A stretch of DNA of 64,000 nt from Roseovarius sp. THAF9 (GTDB lineage: Bacteria > Pseudomonadota > Alphaproteobacteria > Rhodobacterales > Rhodobacteraceae): assembly GCF_009363715.1 (NCBI RefSeq), contig NZ_CP045407.1, forward strand, positions 25,972 through 89,971, given 5' to 3'. This document shows, one piece after another, positions 42,622-52,267 of the stretch. Numbering within the stretch: the stretch's first letter is position 1; the number at the start of each line of letters is the position of its first letter. A program made the translations under genes and the position numbers. The notes beneath the pieces were generated by a model. The model was not told the origin of the DNA and did no database searches. It worked only from the letters and a program-made list of their open reading frames with translations.

Positions 42622-43905
42622 GTGCTTGCTCTCACCCTCTTCGTGTCAATGCTGGTTTTCCTGCTCATGGGCGTTCCCGTTGCATTCGCGATTGCAGCCG
42701 CAGCGCTGCTGACTGTTGAATTTCTTCTGCCATCAATGCCGCTCGTGTTGTTGCCGATGAGTATGTTCAACGGTATGGACTCCTTTCCCATGATGGCGAT
42801 CCCGTTTTTCGTTCTCGCCGGCGAATTAATGAACCGGGGCGGCATTTCGATGCAGTTGGTGCAGTTCTCACAGTCTGTTGTCGGGCATATTCGCGGCGGT
42901 TTGGGGCACACCAACATCGTTTCGAACGCGATCATGTCATCGATATCTGGATCAGCACTTGCCAATATCGCGGCGGTGGGCCGTGTAATGATCCCCGCGA
43001 TGCGCAAGGACGGCTACGACCAGTCCTTTGCCACGAGCATTACGATCGGGGCATCCTTGCTCGGACCGATCATCCCTCCGAGCATAACAATGGTGATTTT
43101 CGCGGTAACCGCAAACCAATCAGTCGGGGCACTGTTCCTTGCCGGAATCGTGCCGGGTCTGTTGATCTGTTTCGGGATGATGGCCGTGGTCTACGTGCGC
43201 TCTAGGCAACGCAATTTTGGCACGATTGTCCCATTTTCTTTCAAACGTGTCTGGACCGAGTTTCGCGGCTCGATCGTAGCCCTTTTTATGCCCTTCATTA
43301 TTCTAGGCGGGATATTTGGCGGAATCATGACCCCGACCGAAGCGGCGGCGGTCGCGGCCTTCTACGCGTTGGTCGTAAGCGTGGTATTTTATCGCACCAT
43401 CACCATCAAGGATCTGTGGGACGTTGCGCTTTCGACCGCCAAGACAACGAGTTTTATCATGCTGGTAATCGGCGCGGCGCGGGTGTTTTCGGACGTGATG
43501 CTGTCGGAGGGTGTCCCCGGGCAAATCGCTCAGGCGTTGCTGGGGCTGTCGGGTAATCCGATCATCCTACTGTTGCTGATCAATTTGCTACTGCTGATCG
43601 TTGGCTTCGTCATGGATACTACAGCTGCAATAATCATCTTGGTACCGGTCTTGATGCCGGTCGCTATGGAGCTCGGGATTGATCCAATTACATTTGGCGT
43701 CCTGATGAGTATCAACCTTGTAATTGGCATGGCTACACCGCCAGTTGGCGTGGCGCTTTTTCTGGGAAGCGAAGTATCAGGCTTACGTGTCGAGAAAATT
43801 GCAGGGCCAGTAGCTCTGATGCTCACCGTTCACCTTGCAGTTTTAATGTTGGTCACCTTTGTGCCGGCTGTAAGTATCTGGCTGCCCGGACTGTTTGGAT
43901 ATTGA
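42622..43905 (+). CDS. dctM: TRAP transporter large permease DctM
   Basis: 427 residues and about 12 membrane segments from a GTG at 42622 with GGGAG 8 bp upstream; a TTG at 42589 inside dctQ is less likely. Family motifs include SMFNGMDSFPMMAIPFFVLAGELM and GASLLGPIIPPSITMVIF, then MTPTEAAAVAAFYAL. It uses the sodium gradient to drive uptake. It is followed after 7 bp by the hydroxylase FAD subunit gene. Confidence 0.93.
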   Translation: MLALTLFVSMLVFLLMGVPVAFAIAAAALLTVEFLLPSMPLVLLPMSMFNGMDSFPMMAIPFFVLAGELMNRGGISMQLVQFSQSVVGHIRGGLGHTNIVSNAIMSSISGSALANIAAVGRVMIPAMRKDGYDQSFATSITIGASLLGPIIPPSITMVIFAVTANQSVGALFLAGIVPGLLICFGMMAVVYVRSRQRNFGTIVPFSFKRVWTEFRGSIVALFMPFIILGGIFGGIMTPTEAAAVAAFYALVVSVVFYRTITIKDLWDVALSTAKTTSFIMLVIGAARVFSDVMLSEGVPGQIAQALLGLSGNPIILLLLINLLLLIVGFVMDTTAAIIILVPVLMPVAMELGIDPITFGVLMSINLVIGMATPPVGVALFLGSEVSGLRVEKIAGPVALMLTVHLAVLMLVTFVPAVSIWLPGLFGY

Positions 43906-43912
43906 GGCTACA

Positions 43913-44779
43913 ATGAAATCTTATGCTTTCGAATACACTCGTGTCTCATCGCTTGATGAAGCGCTGGAATGCCTGAAAGAGGACGACGAGGCCAATATCA
44001 TCGCGGGGGGCCAAAGTTTAATGCCGATGCTGGCAATGCGCCTTGCTGCACCGTCCCGGTTGGTGGACATTGGTGGGTTGAAAGAGTTGCGTGGTATTGA
44101 AGTTACTGAAAATTGCGTACGGATCGGCGCTCTCGCCCGCCATGTTGAGGTGCTGAAAAGTGACGTGATTGCATCCTCAGTGCCCTTGCTGGCTCGCGCG
44201 ATCCGTGAGGTGGCACACCCCGCAATTCGAAATCGTGGCACCTTCGGGGGCAGTGTCTGCTTGGCCGATCCGGCAGCTGAGATACCTGCTGTCTGCGTTG
44301 CCTTAAACGCCACATTTGAAGTGGCTGGGCCAAATGGTCGACGGATGATCCCAGCTCGCGAGTTCTTTGTCGATGTATATGAAACCGCACTGCTTCCGGG
44401 TGAGGTAATGATCGCGGCGGAGTTACCAGTATCCGCACCAGGCGATCGGGTGGCATTTCACGAGCTTGCGCGAAGACATGGTGACTTTGCCATTGTCGGC
44501 GTCGCCCTACGAGGAAATGTTCTAGAGAATACTCTGCAAGAACTGGACATTTGCGTATTCGGCGCATCATCAAGCGCGTGTCTCGTGCCAACGGCCGCGC
44601 GGGAACTCGTCGAGATACCCTATAGTCCCGAGGCGGTTGAAGCTGCTTGTGCCTCGCTGTCTCATGTCCTTACGCCGCAGGAAGATGCGCAGGCAACGAG
44701 CGAGATGCGCTGCCATCTGGCTCGTGTACTGTTGCGTCGCGGATTGGCAGACTTAATGAACAATGAGGCCCTAAGATGA
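43913..44779 (+). CDS. Molybdenum hydroxylase FAD-binding subunit (CoxM/XdhB-like)
   Basis: 288 residues from the ATG at 43913. FAD-binding motif NIIAGGQSLMPMLAMRL and the second motif IRNRGTFGGSVCLADPAAEIPA are diagnostic of the medium subunit of xanthine-dehydrogenase-family enzymes. It passes electrons from the iron-sulfur subunit to the final acceptor. It overlaps the next gene by 4 bp. Confidence 0.92.
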   Translation: MKSYAFEYTRVSSLDEALECLKEDDEANIIAGGQSLMPMLAMRLAAPSRLVDIGGLKELRGIEVTENCVRIGALARHVEVLKSDVIASSVPLLARAIREVAHPAIRNRGTFGGSVCLADPAAEIPAVCVALNATFEVAGPNGRRMIPAREFFVDVYETALLPGEVMIAAELPVSAPGDRVAFHELARRHGDFAIVGVALRGNVLENTLQELDICVFGASSSACLVPTAARELVEIPYSPEAVEAACASLSHVLTPQEDAQATSEMRCHLARVLLRRGLADLMNNEALR

Positions 44780-45273
44780 GCGAAATTACGCAAACCGTTA
44801 CCTTAAGGGTCAATGGCGAACTGCAAGTAGTTACTGTTCCAACCCGAAAGCATCTCGCCGACCTCTTGCGCGAAGATTTGGGGTTTACCAGTGTGCATGT
44901 TGGCTGTGAACACGGGGTCTGCGGATCCTGTACTGTTCGAATTGACGGAGCCATTCAGCGCTCGTGTCTTGTCCTTGGCGTGCAGGCCGAAGGCGCACAA
45001 GTTGAGACCCTCGAGTATCTGTCGACACAAGACACGACGGGAGATCTGGTTGAGGCCTTTGTGTCCGAAAATGCGCTGCAATGCGGTTTTTGCACGCCAG
45101 GGATGATAATCTCGTGTGCAGCCTTGCTTGCTGAGACACCTAGTCCGTCCCGGGAACAGGTGCGTGATTTTCTGTCTGGTAACTACTGCCGTTGCACAGG
45201 GTATCAGGCAATCGTCGAAGCGGTCATGAAAGTGGCAGCCGCGCGTCGTATCGAGATTGGAGAAAAAGTATGA
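44776..45273 (+). CDS. Molybdenum hydroxylase [2Fe-2S] subunit (CoxS/XdhC-type small subunit)
   Basis: 165 residues with both clusters: the plant-ferredoxin-like site GCEHGVCGSCTVRIDG...SC and the C-terminal four-helix site QCGFCTPGMI...NYCRCTGYQ. The last cysteine of the second site contacts the molybdopterin cofactor in this family. Overlaps of 4 bp on both sides show tight coupling in the order FAD, FeS, Mo subunit. Confidence 0.94.
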   Translation: MSEITQTVTLRVNGELQVVTVPTRKHLADLLREDLGFTSVHVGCEHGVCGSCTVRIDGAIQRSCLVLGVQAEGAQVETLEYLSTQDTTGDLVEAFVSENALQCGFCTPGMIISCAALLAETPSPSREQVRDFLSGNYCRCTGYQAIVEAVMKVAAARRIEIGEKV

Positions 45274-47636
45274 GTAGGGTTCTGCTTCGCGCACCAATCG
45301 GACAGTCTCTTCCGCGTGAACGTGCCCGTCGTTTTGCTTCGGGTCGAGGACGCTATACGGACGATTGTGCGATTCCCCGTGGTCTGCACGCGGCCTTTCT
45401 GCGTTCGCCTATTGCCCGGGGCGATATTGTCGAGATCAACATTCAGGCTGCGCGCGAGACTGATGGTGTCCTGCTGGTCCTGACCCACGAAGAGATTGCC
45501 GGTCACTATTCACCCTGGGAGGCGAACAACCAGTTGCTGCCGGACATGAAGTCGCCAGAACAGCCAGCCCTGCCGTCCCGGCGGGTGAACTATGTCGGCG
45601 AACCGTTAGTCATGGTCGTGGCGACGAGCCGCGCGATTGCCGAGGACGCGGTCGAACAGGTTTTCGTGGATATCGAACCGCTTGAAGCCGTGGCGAGCAT
45701 CGATGCCGCTTTGGCTTCTGATGCCGAAGCCATACACGAAGGTGCTCCAGACAACGTTTGTGCGGACCTGACTTCAGGCAACGGCGCGTTTGGCACGCCC
45801 TTCGTTAAAGCCGATTTGGTACTGGAAGAGACGCTGGACTTTGGACGGCACACGGCGTGTACACTTGAGACGCGTTCAATGGTCGCCGACTATGACCCCA
45901 GTACCGGATCGCTGCATCTCCGTATTTCGCATCAATGCCCGCATCAGCTCCAAGCCGAGTTGGCGAAAATCCTTCGCTTGCCGCAACACCGGGTCCGGGT
46001 GTCCTCCGAAGATGTAGGCGGGGCCTATGGACTAAAGCAGCAGCTTTACCAGGAAGACGTCCTTGTCTGTCTAGCGGCCATGCAGCTTGGCCGTCCGGTG
46101 CGCTTCGTCGCTGATCGGATGGAAGCCTTTGCAAGCGACAACCATGCGCGTGAACACAGAGTGACCGCGCGGGTCGCAGCCACGTCAGAGGGGCGTATCA
46201 CGGGGTTCGAGGTCGATGATCTTTTCCCGATCGGTGCGTTTCCGCAGTATCCCCGCACATCTTTGGGTGAGGGCAACCATGTGCTACGCATGTCGGCAGC
46301 GGGCTATGACATCGTCGACATGCGGTCGCGCTTGCGGTTGCTATTTCAGAATAAGGCATTAGTCGGGCATTATCGCTCGGTCGGGCACCCTGTAGCATGT
46401 GCCATCACCGAGCACATGGTGGATCGGCTCGCCCGGGAGCTGAGGCTTGCGCCGGAGGCGGTTCGCCGCCTGAATTTCCACGAGGACTCCTCTTACCCGC
46501 TTGACACACCGACCGGAGTGCACCTGCATTACCTGTCTCAACACGCCTGTCTTGAACAACTCTTGTCCGATATGGACATTGGAGCTCTTCGGAAAGAGCA
46601 GGACGCATTGCGGCTACAGGGAATATATCGTGGTATAGGTCTTGCGAGCTTTGTTGAGCTTACAGGAACCGGCAATGGATTCTATGGCCCCGGTGGGATT
46701 GACGTTTCTGGGCAAGACGGCTGTACGCTAAAGATGGAACCTTCGGGCCACGTGAGATGTATGCCCAGTGTAACGGATCAGGGCCAAGGAACCGATACAG
46801 GTATCGCTCAAATCGTGGCCTCTGTGCTGGGCTGTGTTATCGACGATATTAAGGTCCTAAGCGGGGACAGCGAAACGAGCCCCCATGGCGGTGGGGCATG
46901 GGCATCTCGCGGCATATCGACTGGTGGTGAAGCTGCGTGGCATGCTGCCATGGAACTGCGCGATAACCTCTTGGCTGTCGCAGGCCACCTTCATCAAAGG
47001 CAGCCTAAGGATCTAGTACTCTCGGAAAACCACGTGGTGGATGCAGATGGTACTCAGTTAATGGCGACTTCCGAGGTCGCCCATATCTGCTATTTTCGCC
47101 ATGACATTTTACCAGATGATATGCCGACGGAAATGACCGTCACACGTCATTCGGTGCCAAAGGCGCAGCTATTCCAGGCCACCAATGGTATTCAAGCAGC
47201 CCATGTCGAGGTGGATATCGAGACAGGGTTTGCACGGCTATTGGAACACTGGGTTGTGCATGACGGTGGAACCTTGATCAATCCGGCTCTGGTCGAAGAA
47301 CAGATTCGCGGAGGAGTGGTGCAGGGGCTTGGAGCCGCGTTATGGGAGGAAATTCGCTATGATCAGGACGGTCAGCTTCTAACTGCCAGCCTCGCGGATT
47401 ATCTTGTGCCAATGGCGTCCGATGTACCCGACATTCACGTGTCCCATGTTACTTCTCAAACCGCTGAAGGAGTGCTTGGTGCAAAAGGTGTCGGTGAAGC
47501 CGGCGTTGCCGGCGCTTCGGGGGCGGTTTTGAACGCTGTGAACGACGCGCTGTCGCCTGTTGGAGCAATAGTTCGTAAATTTCCGATTTCACCCCGTGTC
47601 GTTCTAGAAGCTCTTTGGAGTGGAAGGAAACCATAG
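45270..47636 (+). CDS. Molybdenum hydroxylase large (molybdopterin-binding) subunit
   Basis: 788 residues from the ATG at 45270. N-terminal hammerhead domain (GRGRYTDDCAIPRGLHAAFLRSPIA) and the Mo-cofactor domain, with the catalytic glutamate in GAKGVGEAGVAGASGAVLNAV. Family members hydroxylate N-heterocycles, purines or aldehydes with water-derived oxygen. The CO-dehydrogenase active-site loop with AYRCSFR is not seen, so CO is not the substrate. No XdhC-type maturation gene is present in the operon. Confidence 0.9.
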   Translation: MSRVLLRAPIGQSLPRERARRFASGRGRYTDDCAIPRGLHAAFLRSPIARGDIVEINIQAARETDGVLLVLTHEEIAGHYSPWEANNQLLPDMKSPEQPALPSRRVNYVGEPLVMVVATSRAIAEDAVEQVFVDIEPLEAVASIDAALASDAEAIHEGAPDNVCADLTSGNGAFGTPFVKADLVLEETLDFGRHTACTLETRSMVADYDPSTGSLHLRISHQCPHQLQAELAKILRLPQHRVRVSSEDVGGAYGLKQQLYQEDVLVCLAAMQLGRPVRFVADRMEAFASDNHAREHRVTARVAATSEGRITGFEVDDLFPIGAFPQYPRTSLGEGNHVLRMSAAGYDIVDMRSRLRLLFQNKALVGHYRSVGHPVACAITEHMVDRLARELRLAPEAVRRLNFHEDSSYPLDTPTGVHLHYLSQHACLEQLLSDMDIGALRKEQDALRLQGIYRGIGLASFVELTGTGNGFYGPGGIDVSGQDGCTLKMEPSGHVRCMPSVTDQGQGTDTGIAQIVASVLGCVIDDIKVLSGDSETSPHGGGAWASRGISTGGEAAWHAAMELRDNLLAVAGHLHQRQPKDLVLSENHVVDADGTQLMATSEVAHICYFRHDILPDDMPTEMTVTRHSVPKAQLFQATNGIQAAHVEVDIETGFARLLEHWVVHDGGTLINPALVEEQIRGGVVQGLGAALWEEIRYDQDGQLLTASLADYLVPMASDVPDIHVSHVTSQTAEGVLGAKGVGEAGVAGASGAVLNAVNDALSPVGAIVRKFPISPRVVLEALWSGRKP

Positions 47637-48652
47637 TGAGCCACGTTGTTCTAATCTCGACGGGGGGAACCATTGCTTCAAACGAGAACGCCGACGGAAG
47701 TGCCGTAACCGCAGGTTTGGATGGTCATGATCTATTGGCCAGCCTGCTAGATCGGCATCAAATGTCCAAGGTTGAAATTCGAAAATTTGCCTCAGTGAAC
47801 AGTTTTGCGATGGATCTAGAGATTGCGTATCGTCTTTGCTGCGAAATCGCGGAGGCACTTTCTGATCCTGATACCGCAGGCGTAGTGGTGACACATGGTA
47901 CGGATACCATGGAGGAAACTGCATACTTGTCAGATCTATTGGTCGGATCGAACAAGCCGGTGGTCTTCACTGGCGCGCAAAGGCACGCCGGTGAAGCAGA
48001 CACTGATGGTCCTCGTAACCTGCGTGATGCCATCCTTTGCGCCAATGACCCTTCTTTGCGCGGCTATGGTAGCGTGATCGTATTCGAAGGAGAAGTCCAC
48101 GCCGCCCGCGACGTCAGCAAAACCCACACTTCACGCGTGGACGCCTTTCGCTCGGCCGGTCTTGGTAAGCTCGGAGAAGTAGATCATGGCGACGTTTGGA
48201 TTTATCGTAAACCGCTTCAACGTTGTTTCATTCGGACCGAGAAACTTGAGCCACGCGTTGAAATGGCTCTCTGCGGGTTGGGGGCTACCCCGACTTTTCT
48301 TGACTACTGCGTACAGGCAAACGTTCGCGGCCTAGTCGTATCAGCCTTTGGTAGAGGGAACGCGCCCAAGGGTTTTGCTGAAGCCGCGAGTAGATTGATT
48401 CAGCAAGATATCCCAGTTGTGGTGGCTTCGCGATGCAGCGAGGGACGGACCTCACCTATCTATGGCGGCGATTCCGGCGGCGTCACTCTCGAAAACATAG
48501 GCGTACTATTTGCTGGAACCCTGTCAGCAGTCAAGGCGCGGATGTTGCTAAGTGCGAGCCTTGGAGCGGGTGCATCATTCAATGAATTGGCTACACAATT
48601 TGAAATGGCGAACAGGAACACATCATCGCTCCTCGCGGATAGCTCAGAATAG
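47636..48652 (+). CDS. Asparaginase/glutaminase-family amidohydrolase
   Basis: 338 residues from a GTG at 47636 that shares a base with the preceding stop and follows GGAAGGA; an ATG at 47615 is possible. Both catalytic threonines are present: VLISTGGTIAS near the N-terminus and VVVTHGTDTMEETAY. The family hydrolyses side-chain amides. No signal peptide, so it acts in the cytoplasm. In this operon it probably opens or de-amidates a pathway intermediate rather than plain asparagine. Confidence 0.88.
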   Translation: MSHVVLISTGGTIASNENADGSAVTAGLDGHDLLASLLDRHQMSKVEIRKFASVNSFAMDLEIAYRLCCEIAEALSDPDTAGVVVTHGTDTMEETAYLSDLLVGSNKPVVFTGAQRHAGEADTDGPRNLRDAILCANDPSLRGYGSVIVFEGEVHAARDVSKTHTSRVDAFRSAGLGKLGEVDHGDVWIYRKPLQRCFIRTEKLEPRVEMALCGLGATPTFLDYCVQANVRGLVVSAFGRGNAPKGFAEAASRLIQQDIPVVVASRCSEGRTSPIYGGDSGGVTLENIGVLFAGTLSAVKARMLLSASLGAGASFNELATQFEMANRNTSSLLADSSE

Positions 48653-48667
48653 GGTAAAATATATCAA

Positions 48668-49795
48668 ATGTTTAGTGAAGCAGAATTAGCTGAAGCAGTC
48701 GCATGGCGTCATGATTTTCACCGTCACCCTGAACTAGCCTTCGAGGAGGTCCGCACCTCTCGTAAAATAAGCCAACTTTTATCGGGGTGGGGCTGGAGCG
48801 TCTATGAGGGGCTCGCGCGTACGGGCGTTGTAGCGCGCCTTGGCCATGGTCCGGGAATTGCTCTCCGTGCCGATATGGATGCGCTACCGATCAACGAAGT
48901 AAGCACCTTTGAACATCGCTCTACCATTCCAGGACGAATGCATGCTTGTGGCCACGACGGCCACGTTGCTATGTTATTGCTTGCAGCTCGTCGGCTTGCA
49001 GAAATCGACTGGAAAGACCGCTCGATCACTCTTATTTTTCAGCCTGCTGAGGAAAATGAGGGTGGGGCGCGCGTGATGGTTAGGGAGGGATTATTCAATA
49101 AATTCCCATGTGAAGCTGTGTACGCTATTCACAATTGGCCTGGATTGGATGTAGGGAAGTTGGTCGCGAATGACGACCGTATGATGGCCGCGTTTTCTCT
49201 TTTTCGAGTGGTTTTGACCGGTCAAAGCTGTCATGCGGCGATGCCCAATCAAGGTAATGATGTGTTAGCCGCTGCGGGGCGTCTTGTGCCAATGCTGCAG
49301 GAAGTGCCAACCAGAAGGCTTTCCCCCCATGAATCGGCAGTCGTTTCAATTACCCAACTTCATGGAGGTCATGCCTTCAACGTTTGCCCTGACAGGGCGG
49401 AATTAGTAGGCACGCTACGGTGGTTTGGGGAAGAAAGCAGAGGCCTGCTAACCCAGGCATTGGAAGAGGTCTCCAATGGCGTTGCCTTGGCCCATGGTTG
49501 TGAATCTGCAATCCATTTCGAGAACTCTTACCCCGCGACAATTAATAGCGCCGCTCATGCAAGGCTGGTATGTAGCCTAGCTGAAAAGACTGGGTTGCAA
49601 CCTATTCAAGCGCCACCAAGTATGGCTTCTGAGGATTTTTCGTTTATGCTGAACGAGCGTCCCGGTGCATATATCTGGCTCGGCGCTGCGAAGTCTGACC
49701 AGAACCCTATGCTGCACGCTCCGAATTTCGATTTTAACGATTCTGTATTGGCTCAAGGTGCCGAACTATGGGTGCAGTTGGCTACGCAGTTATAA
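48668..49795 (+). CDS. M20D-type amidohydrolase (hippurate hydrolase-like)
   Basis: 375 residues with canonical metal ligands: HACGHDGHVAML, FQPAEENEGGARVM, HNWPG and SMASEDFSFML. This subfamily cleaves N-acyl or amide bonds of amino-acid derivatives. It is the last gene of the plus-strand operon, 15 bp after the asparaginase. Its base composition is clearly more AT-rich than the plasmid genes that follow. Confidence 0.9.
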   Translation: MFSEAELAEAVAWRHDFHRHPELAFEEVRTSRKISQLLSGWGWSVYEGLARTGVVARLGHGPGIALRADMDALPINEVSTFEHRSTIPGRMHACGHDGHVAMLLLAARRLAEIDWKDRSITLIFQPAEENEGGARVMVREGLFNKFPCEAVYAIHNWPGLDVGKLVANDDRMMAAFSLFRVVLTGQSCHAAMPNQGNDVLAAAGRLVPMLQEVPTRRLSPHESAVVSITQLHGGHAFNVCPDRAELVGTLRWFGEESRGLLTQALEEVSNGVALAHGCESAIHFENSYPATINSAAHARLVCSLAEKTGLQPIQAPPSMASEDFSFMLNERPGAYIWLGAAKSDQNPMLHAPNFDFNDSVLAQGAELWVQLATQL

Positions 49796-49899
49796 TGTCT
49801 CAGTTTAAGTGGGTTCGACCTATTAGAATGGGCATTGCACCAAGTCGCGGTAGCTCAATCGCTCCTAAATGATACAAAATTTGAAAGCCAGAGAAAGGG

Positions 49900-49918
49900 A
49901 AGCCCGGGTGCCGGGCTT
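49900..49918 (+). repeat. Leader hairpin before the ParB-like gene
   Basis: AAGCCCGG-GTG-CCGGGCTT, perfect 8-bp arms, 52 bp before the start codon in the 174-bp stretch between catabolic island and plasmid backbone. It may be a leader element or a terminator of the preceding operon. Confidence 0.5.
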
Positions 49919-49969
49919 GAAAGGATAGAGAGAGCCTCATCCGGGTCCGGCGTGACAAGGACCCTGACC

Positions 49970-52141
49970 ATGGCCAAGACCACAACCCGCCCGAAACCCG
50001 CCACCGCGAAGAAGACCGAACCTACCGCATCGGCCGCACCTGACGGCGCCGCCGACATCCGCCTGATCCCGCTCGACCAGCTGGAGCCGAGCCCGCTCAA
50101 CGTCCGCAAGGTGGCCGCTGGCGCCAGCGATGACGCTGAGCTCCTCGCCAGCATTCGCGAGATAGGCATCAAGCAGAACCTGGTGGTTCATGCGCTGTCT
50201 GAGACACGTTTTGCAGTCGATGCCGGCGGTCGCCGCCTCAAGGCGCTGAAGCAACTCGCCGATGACGGTGTCATCCCCGCCGATCATCCTGTGCCCTGCC
50301 TCGTCGAAGACGAGCGCAATGCCATTCTCACTTCCACCACAGAAAACCTCCAGCGCGCCGCGATGCACCCGGCAGATCAGTTCGAGGCTTTCGACAAGTT
50401 GATCGGCGAGGGGCGCAGCGAGGACGAAATTGCGCTGAAGTTCGGTGTCTCCGTCGACCTGGTCCGCCGCCGGTTGAAACTCGCTCGCGTCGCACCCGAG
50501 ATCATCGAACAGTTTCGTGGTGGCGACCTGACCCTCGAATGTGTGATGGCCTTCACGCTGACCGACGACCATGATCGCCAACTTGCGGTGTGGAACGCGG
50601 TGAAAGGTGGCTACCACATCCATCCGCAAAGCATCAAACGCCAGCTGACCGAGACCGCCCATTCGGCGAACTCGGCACTTGGTCGCTTTGTCGGCATCGA
50701 GGCATACGAGGCGGCGGGTGGTGTGCTGCTGCGCGACCTCTTCGACGATCGCGCCATCGCCCATATGGAAAACCCCGAGCTCCTGGAGCGCCTCGCCATC
50801 GAGAAGTTGCAGACAGCGGCCAAACCTTTCGAGGCGCAGTGGAAATGGGCCGAGGTGCATCTCTCGGTGGACTATGGCGCGTTTCGCAGTTTCGGTCGGG
50901 TCTATCCGCAGGATATCGAACCGGATCCGGACCTGCTCGCCGAAGAGGAACGTCTCATCGCGCGTGAAGAAGAACTGGCGGCGCAGAATGACGGCGAGGA
51001 CTGGTCTGACGCCGAGACCGAAGAATACTACGCCGTTGAGCCGCGTCTGCGCGAGATCGAGACTCTGCAGCGCGGACGGCAGCCTTATGCGGACGAAGAT
51101 CGTGCCATCGCAGGCGTTGTTCTGACTATCGGTCATGACGGGGCGCTGCGTGTCGAGAAAGGCCTCGTGCGGCCCGAGGATATTCCTGCTGCACCAAAGC
51201 CCGACGAGACCACCGCCGATACGGGTCGCTCTCCCTCCCCTGCCCGCCCGCATGTGACGCCGCCGACCTCCTCGACACCGGTGCCGACTTCCGATCCGGC
51301 CGCGACTTTGCGCAAGGCGGACGGTATTTCAGCGAGCCTTGCCGACGATCTGCGTGCCACCCGCCAACACATCCTCAGGGCGCATCTGGCCGCGAATTTC
51401 GAGGTGGCGTTTGATGCGATGCTCTATGCGCTCTGCGAACAGGCTCTGGGACGGTCCTGTAACAATGAAGCACTCGACATCTCGATCCGGCCCTTCCAGG
51501 CGCAAAACCGCGAGGTGCTGCATGGGGATACCGTCGCCCAGAAGATGCTCGAGGCGTTGGAGCACGACCTCGCCACCGAGTGGATGAAGCTGGAGAAGCC
51601 CGATGATTTCCGGGTGATGTCCGCGCTGCCCATCGCGAACAAACAGGCGCTTTTGGCCTGGGCGACGGGTCTGGCGGTCAAGCCGCAGCTTTCCTCCGAC
51701 AATCGCCTCTCCCCCATCATCGAGGAGATCGGCGCGCGGCTTGACGTCGATGTGGCAGCTTGCTGGCGTCCGACCGCTCAGAACTACTGGGGCCGGGTCA
51801 ACAAAGGGCATGCGGTCGCCACCGCGCGCAAGCTGATCGGCGACGACTACGCCGAGGATCGCAATCGGGAACGCAAGGGCGATATCGCGGCAGCGATGGA
51901 GCGGGCTTTCGCGGAGACGGCAGCCGAGACGGAAGGGTTTGACGCGTCGACGGCTGCGAAGACTACGCGCTGGTTGCCCGATGGGATGGTGTTTGTCGGG
52001 GCGACGGACGCTGATGCCGACATAGGGAACAATGCGTCGGAGGCCGAGGAAGGCGACGTGCCCGCCGCAGACCCTCTGACAGATGTCGAGAGCGATGAAC
52101 CGTCGTCCTTGCCTGCCTTCCTCAGTGAGGACGTCGCCTGA
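49970..52141 (+). CDS. Large ParB/RepB/Spo0J-family protein
   Basis: 723 residues from the ATG at 49970. The ParB N-terminal domain (about 28-130) has PLDQLEPSPLNVRK, AGGRRLKALKQL and the ENLQRAAMHPADQFEAF box; an HTH follows (SEDEIALKFGVSVDLVRRRLKLARV). The remaining 500 residues are acidic and of unknown fold. It is much longer than classical ParB and has no ParA beside it, so it is more likely one of the ParB-like plasmid regulators or nucleases than the partition protein. Confidence 0.82.
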   Translation: MAKTTTRPKPATAKKTEPTASAAPDGAADIRLIPLDQLEPSPLNVRKVAAGASDDAELLASIREIGIKQNLVVHALSETRFAVDAGGRRLKALKQLADDGVIPADHPVPCLVEDERNAILTSTTENLQRAAMHPADQFEAFDKLIGEGRSEDEIALKFGVSVDLVRRRLKLARVAPEIIEQFRGGDLTLECVMAFTLTDDHDRQLAVWNAVKGGYHIHPQSIKRQLTETAHSANSALGRFVGIEAYEAAGGVLLRDLFDDRAIAHMENPELLERLAIEKLQTAAKPFEAQWKWAEVHLSVDYGAFRSFGRVYPQDIEPDPDLLAEEERLIAREEELAAQNDGEDWSDAETEEYYAVEPRLREIETLQRGRQPYADEDRAIAGVVLTIGHDGALRVEKGLVRPEDIPAAPKPDETTADTGRSPSPARPHVTPPTSSTPVPTSDPAATLRKADGISASLADDLRATRQHILRAHLAANFEVAFDAMLYALCEQALGRSCNNEALDISIRPFQAQNREVLHGDTVAQKMLEALEHDLATEWMKLEKPDDFRVMSALPIANKQALLAWATGLAVKPQLSSDNRLSPIIEEIGARLDVDVAACWRPTAQNYWGRVNKGHAVATARKLIGDDYAEDRNRERKGDIAAAMERAFAETAAETEGFDASTAAKTTRWLPDGMVFVGATDADADIGNNASEAEEGDVPAADPLTDVESDEPSSLPAFLSEDVA

Positions 52142-52177
52142 CGAAGTAGTTGCCGATTTGATCACGACAGGAGCCTT

Positions 52178-52204
52178 GGGCCGTCCTCACATCGAGGTCG
52201 GCCC
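52178..52204 (+). terminator. Hairpin after the ParB-like gene
   Basis: Stem GGGCCG ... CGGCCC with inner CTC/GAG pairing, followed by TTTCC and a CTGGCGGGTT motif at 52212-52221. Terminator or attenuator-like leader of the next gene. Confidence 0.5.
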
Positions 52205-52267
52205 TTTCCGGCTGGCGGGTTGCCTACAGCCGATATCGGATCGGCTGGCCCGTCCCGGAGATATCCC

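Noticed and set aside
45270..47636. Molybdenum hydroxylase as a CO dehydrogenase, given the CoxG-like gene
   Set aside because: The CO-specific active-site loop is not seen, and the surrounding amidohydrolases point to an organic nitrogen compound.
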